Source of the DNA: Chloroflexota bacterium
GTDB lineage: Bacteria; Chloroflexota; Dormibacteria; Dormibacterales; Dormibacteraceae
Direction of reading: 5' to 3'
DNA length: 64,000 nucleotides
Assembly (NCBI GenBank): GCA_005880915.1
Contig: VBIW01000039.1
Location: 1 to 64,000 of the forward strand
The notes beneath the pieces are model-generated. The model had not been told where the DNA came from. It did no database searches and worked only from the letters and a program-made list of their open reading frames with translations. Position numbers and translations under genes: made by a program. How positions within the stretch are numbered: the first letter of the stretch is position 1; the number at the start of each line of letters is the position of its first letter. Positions 59,424-64,000 of the stretch are shown here, in pieces.

Positions 59424-61511
59424 ATGTCCAACCGCTTTCGTGTCGACGCACCCTTCAAGCCGGCCGGGGATCAGCCGCAGGCTATCGCCCAGCTGGTCGA
59501 GGGCGTGCAGTCCGGCCTCAGCCAGCAGGTGCTGGCGGGGGTGACCGGGAGCGGCAAGACCAACGTCATGTCCTGGGTGGTCGAGGAGCTGCAGCGCCCC
59601 GTGCTGGTGCTAAGCCCCAACAAGACGCTGGCCGCGCAGCTGTGCGCGGAGTTCCGGCGACTCCTGCCCGAGAACGCCGTCGAGTATTTCGTCAGCTACT
59701 ACGACTACTACCAGCCAGAGGCCTATATCGCGCGCACCGACACTTATATAGAAAAGGACTCGAGCCGCAACGACGACATCGACCGCATGCGGCACTCGAC
59801 CACGCAGGACCTGCTCACGCGGCGCGACGTGCTCGTCGTGGCCAGCGTCAGCTGCATCTACGGCATCGGCTCCGTCGAGGACTACATGGGCGAGTCCCTG
59901 CACATCGAGAAAGGCCAGTCGATCCGCCGCGAGGTGTTCCTCCGCAAGCTCACCGAGATGCTCTACGAGCGCAACGACTACGACCTGGCACGTCTGAGGT
60001 TCCGGGTGCGCGGCGACGTGGTCGACCTCGTGCCCGCGAATGAAGAGAGGGTGTACCGCGTCGAGTTCTTCGGCGACGAGGTCGAGCGAATCCAGGAGTT
60101 CGATGCGATCACCGGCGAGATTCTCGGCGCCAAAGAGGAATTCACGGTGTTCCCCGCATCGCACTACGTCACGCCCGCGGACAAGCTGCGCCTGGCGATG
60201 ACCGACATCGAGGCGGAGCTCGAGGAACGGTGCAGGTGGTTCGAGGAGCACGGGCGCCTGCTCGAGGCGCAGCGCCTGCGCCAGCGCACGAACTTCGATC
60301 TCGAGATGCTGCGCGAGACGGGTACGTGCGCCGGGATCGAGAACTATTCGCGGCACCTCACGCGGCGCCAGCCGGGAGAGGCTCCCTACACGTTGATGGA
60401 CTTCCTGCCGGCCGATACGGTCATCTTTGTCGACGAGTCCCATGTGGCGGTGCCGCAGATTGGCGGCATGCTTGGCGGCGACCGTTCGCGCAAGGCGGCG
60501 CTGGTGGAGTACGGCTTCCGCCTGCCAAGCGCATTCGACAACCGGCCGCTGAGCTTCGAGGAGTGGGAGGAGCGCGCGCAGAACGTCATCTACGTCTCCG
60601 CGACCCCCGGGCCTTACGAAACGCGGCGCGCGCAGCGGACGGCCGAGATGGTGGTCCGCCCGACGGGCCTCGTGGACCCCACGGTCGAGGTCCGGCCCAC
60701 GGAAGGCCAGATCGACGATCTGCTGGCCGAGGTCAAGAAGCGAACCGAGCTGGGACAGCGCTCGCTGGTCACCACGCTGACCAAGCGTTTCGCTGAAGAC
60801 CTGGCCGACTACCTGCGCGAGTACGGCGTGAAGGTTCGCTACCTGCACTCGGAGCTCGACGCGATGCAGCGAATCGAAGTGTTGACGGCGCTCCGGTCGG
60901 GCGAGGTCGACGTTGTGGTCGGGATCAACCTGCTGCGCGAGGGACTCGACCTGCCCGAGGTCGCGTTCATCGCCATCCTCGACGCGGACAAGGAAGGCTA
61001 CCTGCGCGCGTACAGGTCTTTCATCCAGATCATCGGTCGAGCCGCCCGCAACGTTGAGGGCCACGTCGTGATGTACGCCGACTCGATCACCGACTCGATG
61101 CGCCAGGCGCTCGACGAGACGGAACGAAGGCGCAACAGGCAGATCGCGTACAACGTCGAGCACGGGATCACGCCCGAGACCGTCAAGAAGGCGATCTACG
61201 CGCTGGAGATCAACGAGAACGACCTCCAGGCCGATGCCATCGAGATCATGGCTGGAGCGGGCGTTCCCCGCGAGGACCTGCTCGCCATCGTGCGCGACCT
61301 CGAGAAGGAGATGCGCCGGTTGTCGAAAGAGCTGCAGTTCGAGGATGCGGCGCGTGTCCGTGACCGCATCATCAAGCTGCGCAGGCGCCTGTCGGGTGAG
61401 GACGTTTCCACCGAAAAGGAGAACGACGCCGACGTCGCGATGGCGATCGCCGCCGCACCGAAACAAAAGACGATGGTCCGGAACTGGAGAAAGACGCGAC
61501 GCGGGCCTTAA
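59424..61511 (+). CDS. uvrB: Excinuclease ABC subunit B
   Basis: Damage-verifying helicase of nucleotide excision repair. The 695-residue protein starts [21 protein letters not shown], with Walker [10 protein letters not shown], the beta-hairpin [54 protein letters not shown] (DESH box), [27 protein letters not shown], and a C-terminal UVR motif ([25 protein letters not shown]) that binds UvrC. Its TAA interlocks with the convergent tetR stop (TTAA). uvrA starts 2.1 kb to the right. Confidence 0.98.
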   Translation: MSNRFRVDAPFKPAGDQPQAIAQLVEGVQSGLSQQVLAGVTGSGKTNVMSWVVEELQRPVLVLSPNKTLAAQLCAEFRRLLPENAVEYFVSYYDYYQPEAYIARTDTYIEKDSSRNDDIDRMRHSTTQDLLTRRDVLVVASVSCIYGIGSVEDYMGESLHIEKGQSIRREVFLRKLTEMLYERNDYDLARLRFRVRGDVVDLVPANEERVYRVEFFGDEVERIQEFDAITGEILGAKEEFTVFPASHYVTPADKLRLAMTDIEAELEERCRWFEEHGRLLEAQRLRQRTNFDLEMLRETGTCAGIENYSRHLTRRQPGEAPYTLMDFLPADTVIFVDESHVAVPQIGGMLGGDRSRKAALVEYGFRLPSAFDNRPLSFEEWEERAQNVIYVSATPGPYETRRAQRTAEMVVRPTGLVDPTVEVRPTEGQIDDLLAEVKKRTELGQRSLVTTLTKRFAEDLADYLREYGVKVRYLHSELDAMQRIEVLTALRSGEVDVVVGINLLREGLDLPEVAFIAILDADKEGYLRAYRSFIQIIGRAARNVEGHVVMYADSITDSMRQALDETERRRNRQIAYNVEHGITPETVKKAIYALEINENDLQADAIEIMAGAGVPREDLLAIVRDLEKEMRRLSKELQFEDAARVRDRIIKLRRRLSGEDVSTEKENDADVAMAIAAAPKQKTMVRNWRKTRRGP

Positions 61512-62194
61512 GCGAACTGAGGCTCAACGATGCTCTTCATGAGACCGAGGACGCGCTTGCGCGAGCCTCGCAGCACTGGCAGGTTGGCCAGGCCGACCAG
61601 GCGCACGATCAAGTCGGTCGTCTCGTCGATGACCTCCAGCGTGCGCAGGCGCCCGGGCGAGCGGTCGAAGATCCAGAAGTAAAGGATGCCCATCTGGTAG
61701 AGCCAGAGCGTCAGCGGGAGCATCTCCGCGATGTCCGCGGGGATGCGCGCGTCGGACCCGTTGACCACGTGCGCGTACAGCTCGACGACATCGTCGCGCA
61801 GAGGTTTGGCAGCGCCGCCAAACGGGTTGAGCGGGCTGGAGGGATTCGCCACGGTGCTGAAGATCGAGCCCGCCACGGCGTGAAACGGCTCGCATGTCAC
61901 GACCACCGCGCGGATGGTTCCCCGCAGGCGGGTCGCGAGGTCCTTCTCCCTGGCGAGCAGCGGCGCGATGGCCGCCGCGTGCAGCTCATGGGTGTGGCGG
62001 TAGAACTCGAGCACCAGGTGCTCCTTGGACGGGAAGTAGTGGTAGGAGCTGCCAAGCGAAACTGCGGCGCGGTCCGCGATGGCACGCATCGTGGTCGCCT
62101 CGTATCCCCGCTCCTGGAACAGGTCGAGGGCGGCGTTCAGGATGACCGCCCTCGACGTTTCGCCACGCTTGGTTTTCGGGGCTTCGACGGCCAA
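61508..62194 (-). CDS. TetR-family transcriptional regulator
   Basis: A 228-residue repressor. SRAVILNAALDLFQERGYEATTMRAIADRAAVSLGSSYHYFPSKEHLVLEFY is the helix-turn-helix; the C-terminal part includes a membrane-ligand-like helical core typical of fatty-acid or drug sensors (YQMGILYFWIFDRSPGRLRTL). Start TTG at 62192-62194 with AGGGAG 5 nt upstream. It lies 9 bp after a small membrane protein gene on the same strand, and palindromes at 62620-62689 are its likely sites, covering the promoters of the membrane protein and of the thioesterase pair. Confidence 0.9.
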   Translation of the reverse strand: MAVEAPKTKRGETSRAVILNAALDLFQERGYEATTMRAIADRAAVSLGSSYHYFPSKEHLVLEFYRHTHELHAAAIAPLLAREKDLATRLRGTIRAVVVTCEPFHAVAGSIFSTVANPSSPLNPFGGAAKPLRDDVVELYAHVVNGSDARIPADIAEMLPLTLWLYQMGILYFWIFDRSPGRLRTLEVIDETTDLIVRLVGLANLPVLRGSRKRVLGLMKSIVEPQFA

Positions 62195-62203
62195 TCGAGC
62201 TCC

Positions 62204-62599
62204 CTAAGCCCCCGGGATCGGCTGATAGGGGTTGTAGTTGGGAGGCATGACGACTTTCTGGCGAAGGGGCCGGCGGATCATGTGGAAGATGAACAGGTTG
62301 AAGAAGTGCATGGCGCCGAGCACGAGCAAAGCGACGCCCAGGCGGCTCGCCGTCTCCTGGACCATGTCCGCCACGGTGGTGGGGGCTCCACCCGAGTTGA
62401 TGAGGAGAGCCACAGCGCCGAAGTTGATCAGGTAAAAGCCGACGACGAGCAGGTGGTTGACCGAGTCGGCGAGGCCTTCCTCTTTGAATACGGAAACCAG
62501 GAAGGCACGGCCGCGGCGGTACAGAGTCCGGCCGACCCAGATCGTGACCATCGCGCTGGCGACGATATAGATGAGGTAGTCGATGAGTCGGAGATCCAT
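62204..62599 (-). CDS. Small membrane protein of unknown function, co-transcribed with tetR
   Basis: A 131-residue protein with four membrane segments: LIDYLIYIVASAMVTIWVG, LLVVGFYLINFGAVALLINS, LGVALLVLGAMHFFNLFIF. A polar C-terminus reads PPNYNPYQPIPGA. The ATG at 62599 has GGGGTGA 5 nt upstream; a GTG at 62608 is also open. The regulatory palindrome at 62620 is immediately upstream. No family recognised; related hypothetical proteins often neighbour TetR genes in GC-rich bacteria. Confidence 0.65.
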   Translation of the reverse strand: MDLRLIDYLIYIVASAMVTIWVGRTLYRRGRAFLVSVFKEEGLADSVNHLLVVGFYLINFGAVALLINSGGAPTTVADMVQETASRLGVALLVLGAMHFFNLFIFHMIRRPLRQKVVMPPNYNPYQPIPGA

Positions 62600-62619
62600 G
62601 TTTATCACCCCAGTTCGAT

Positions 62620-62641
62620 TAATTTGAACATGTTCAAATTA
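62620..62641. promoter_or_regulatory. 22-bp perfect palindrome, probable TetR operator
   Basis: TAATTTGAACA followed by its exact complement, centre between 62630 and 62631. It lies 21 bp upstream of the membrane protein start on the minus strand. The core TTTGAACATGTTCAAA resembles operators of TetR regulators of lipid metabolism. Binding by the TetR at 61508 is inferred from position. Confidence 0.8.
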
Positions 62642-62679
62642 GAGCCTAGTTGAGCCGAATCTGAATGTCAAGAGAAAAC

Positions 62680-62689
62680 GAACATGTTC
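62680..62689. promoter_or_regulatory. Second TetR-type operator half-palindrome
   Basis: GAACATGTTC, the core of the palindrome at 62620, placed directly before the thioesterase ATG at 62692. Its centre is 54 bp from the first, about five helical turns. It suggests that one regulator controls both divergent transcripts. Confidence 0.7.
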
Positions 62690-62691
62690 AA

Positions 62692-63198
62692 ATGAGGGGC
62701 CTCCCCGCTACCGCTGGGGCCCCCGCGCCGCAGGCGTGGGAGGGTGCGCAGCCGCCGGAGGGGCGGGTCGGAATCCCCAACGCCGAGCGCGCGCGAGCCC
62801 TGCTCGAGGCCCCGCCAGCGGGGTGGATGGAGACCCTCGGCGCCCGGATCACCGAGGCCGGGTCCGGCCGGGTCGTCCTGGAGCTGATCGCCGGGCCCGA
62901 GCACCGTCACGGCGGGGGGGTGGTCCAGGGAGGGGTGATCACCCAGATCGCGGACGCGGCGATGGGGATGTCGCTCGCCACGCTCCAGCCGGATGGCATG
63001 TGGAACACCACCATCGAGCTCAAGATCAACTTCTTCCGGCCGGCGATCCAGGGCCGGCTGCGCGCCGTCGGCCGCGTGATCGACATGCGGCAGACCCTGC
63101 TGTTCAGCGAGGCGGACGTGTTCGACGAGCAGGACCGCCTGGTCGCTCGGGCGTCTTCGACCTGCATGCCGGTGCCGGAGGGTCAGGGCCGTGAGTAG
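62692..63198 (+). CDS. PaaI-type hotdog-fold thioesterase
   Basis: A 168-residue acyl-CoA thioesterase. [24 protein letters not shown] (with the HGG-like motif, here QGG), [24 protein letters not shown], typical PaaI. The Ala/Pro/Gly-rich first 30 residues are not part of the fold. The ATG at 62692 is preferred over that at 62665, because the operator core would otherwise lie inside the coding region. It overlaps the next gene by 8 bp, likely under control of TetR. Confidence 0.85.
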   Translation: MRGLPATAGAPAPQAWEGAQPPEGRVGIPNAERARALLEAPPAGWMETLGARITEAGSGRVVLELIAGPEHRHGGGVVQGGVITQIADAAMGMSLATLQPDGMWNTTIELKINFFRPAIQGRLRAVGRVIDMRQTLLFSEADVFDEQDRLVARASSTCMPVPEGQGRE

Positions 63199-63649
63199 CG
63201 TTCCACGCCCCTCTCCCCAACCCTCTCCCCTGGAGGGGAGAGGGGACATTTCGCCCGCTTGGCGGTGGCTCGGGATCGGGCTGGTTGAGGTTGGTGAGGG
63301 CAGCGCGACCGTGGAGATGACCCCTTCGGAGGACATGGCCAACCACGCCGGTTTCGTCCACGGTGGCATGATCAGTGCGCTGGCCGACTCCGCGATGGGC
63401 CGCTCGCTGCGCACCCTGGTACCCGGCGTGGCGCGTGCGATGAGCTTCGACCTCAAGCTGAGCTTCATCTCGCCGGCCAGGGTGGGCGAGACCCTGCGAG
63501 CGACCGGGCGCGTCGTGCATGCCGGGCGGCGGACCGCGGTCGGCGAGTGCCGGGTCGAGACCCTCGAGCGGCGGCTGGTCGCCACCGCCAGCGGGACGTT
63601 TGCGATCACGAGAGAAAAGGGGATAACCGAAGGTTCGAATGCCGACTGA
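63191..63649 (+). CDS. PaaI-type hotdog-fold thioesterase, second paralogue
   Basis: A 152-residue thioesterase: [48 protein letters not shown] carries the HGG motif, [38 protein letters not shown] the central helix and strands. Residues about 5-19 ([15 protein letters not shown]) are encoded by a family C repeat. GTG at 63191 overlaps the previous gene by 8 bp, and the uvrA start overlaps its end by 11 bp. The pair may act as a heterodimer of hotdog domains. Confidence 0.87.
   Translation: MSSVPRPSPQPSPLEGRGDISPAWRWLGIGLVEVGEGSATVEMTPSEDMANHAGFVHGGMISALADSAMGRSLRTLVPGVARAMSFDLKLSFISPARVGETLRATGRVVHAGRRTAVGECRVETLERRLVATASGTFAITREKGITEGSNAD
63208..63249. repeat. Palindromic repeat family C inside the thioesterase gene
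   Basis: GCCCCTCTCCCCAACCC, then CCTCTCCCCTGGAGGGGAGAGG. The same family as 46148-46188; here in frame near the start of the coding region. Confidence 0.8.
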
Positions 63650-64000
63650 CCAGATAACCATCCGCGGGGCGCGCGAGCACAACCTCAAGAACGTCACCCT
63701 CTCCATCCCGCGAGACAAGCTCGTCGTCTTCACCGGCCTTTCCGGATCCGGCAAGTCCTCGCTCGCCTTCGACACGATCTACGCCGAGGGCCAGAGGCGC
63801 TACGTCGAGTCGCTGTCGGCCTACGCCCGCCAGTTCCTGGGCCAGATGGAAAAGCCCGACGTCGACATCATCGAAGGCCTTTCACCGGCCATCTCGATCG
63901 ACCAGAAGGGCACCTCGAAGAACCCGCGCTCGACAGTCGGCACTGTGACTGAGGTGTACGACTACCTGCGGCTGCTGTACGCGCGCGTCGGCCACCCTCA
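63639..64000 (+). CDS. uvrA: Excinuclease ABC subunit A (start of gene)
   Basis: The first 120 codons of the damage-recognition ATPase of nucleotide excision repair. [19 protein letters not shown], then [62 protein letters not shown], the UvrA N-terminal ABC Walker A and the following segment, without any change. The ATG at 63639 overlaps the thioesterase gene by 11 bp; the frame is open to the end of the window. uvrA is thus placed behind the lipid-type operon. Confidence 0.97.
   Translation, partial: MPTDQITIRGAREHNLKNVTLSIPRDKLVVFTGLSGSGKSSLAFDTIYAEGQRRYVESLSAYARQFLGQMEKPDVDIIEGLSPAISIDQKGTSKNPRSTVGTVTEVYDYLRLLYARVGHP

Noticed and set aside
59610-61466. 618-codon open frame on the minus strand opposite uvrB
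   Set aside because: Antisense shadow of uvrB with no recognisable motif; same reasoning applies to the long frames opposite the MFS, MoaA and ALDH genes.
63632-63640. GGTTCGAAT, resembling a tRNA T-loop
   Set aside because: No matching acceptor, D or anticodon arms around it; it is the ribosome-site region of uvrA.

Overview
The window is a GC-rich, gene-dense bacterial chromosome segment with about 60 protein genes and one 5S rRNA. I see no transposase, integrase, phage gene, CRISPR array or tRNA. Several traits look actinobacterial: Ku, a DUF222/HNH protein, a DUF385 deazaflavin-type oxidoreductase, and many genes whose -10 box sits 6-10 nt before the start codon (leaderless mRNAs). However, there is a clear bS21 ribosomal protein gene (rpsU), which Actinobacteria usually lack, and the 5S gene stands alone. 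My best guess is a soil lineage near Chloroflexota/Dormibacterota. That placement is inference only.

Left part (1-16 kb): Ku (runs off the left edge) diverges from xylB. Then come a MarR/DUF385/MFS module with two palindromic operators, cytochrome bd oxidase cydAB, a UBP zinc-finger protein, a heterodimeric ABC exporter with a divergent leaderless MarR gene, a membrane glycosyltransferase with a Ser-Pro tail, a DegP-like protease, rpsU and an orphan 5S rRNA gene with its own TATAAT box and terminator.

Middle (16-34 kb): a flippase and a glycosyltransferase diverge from a 21-bp gap, followed by htpX, a 1014-residue MFS-HEAT-cyclic-nucleotide-binding fusion, xseAB and moaA. A beta-oxidation-like run (two enoyl-CoA hydratases and a thiolase) leads into menG and a SIMPL protein. 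Facing them is the most unusual locus: TetR, a degenerate prenyl-synthase-like small protein, and a fusion of a YjbQ (UPF0047) domain with a polyprenyl diphosphate synthase. With menG nearby this resembles the hepS-menG-hepT menaquinone side-chain locus of Bacillus. A KDPG-aldolase-like gene and a DUF222/HNH gene follow.

Right part (34-64 kb): a three-subunit molybdenum hydroxylase of the 4-hydroxybenzoyl-CoA reductase type, preceded by a HAD gene and followed by two tandem Flp-like pilins; aroC; an IpdAB/glutaconate-type CoA-transferase pair; rsgA with a possible 19-codon leader ORF; another enoyl-CoA hydratase; an aldehyde dehydrogenase; a DksA/TraR-like protein; an SCP2-domain protein; an MBL hydrolase; DegV; MgtC; a DUF151 nuclease; polA; mutM; a PAP2 phosphatase; cutA; a MacB-like ABC fusion; moeA; uvrB; a TetR-controlled module with two PaaI-type thioesterases; and the start of uvrA. 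DNA repair genes recur (Ku, xseAB, polA, mutM, uvrB, uvrA). moaA and moeA fit the need of the molybdoenzyme for cofactor.

Three families of short GC-rich palindromic repeats are scattered between genes and have also entered coding sequence. They add residues inside a MacB-like ABC protein, MoeA and a thioesterase, and they appear to supply start codons for a thiolase and a HAD hydrolase. A separate 59-bp intergenic element occurs twice, upstream of rpsU and upstream of the KDPG aldolase. No stretch above 300 bases lacks a gene.
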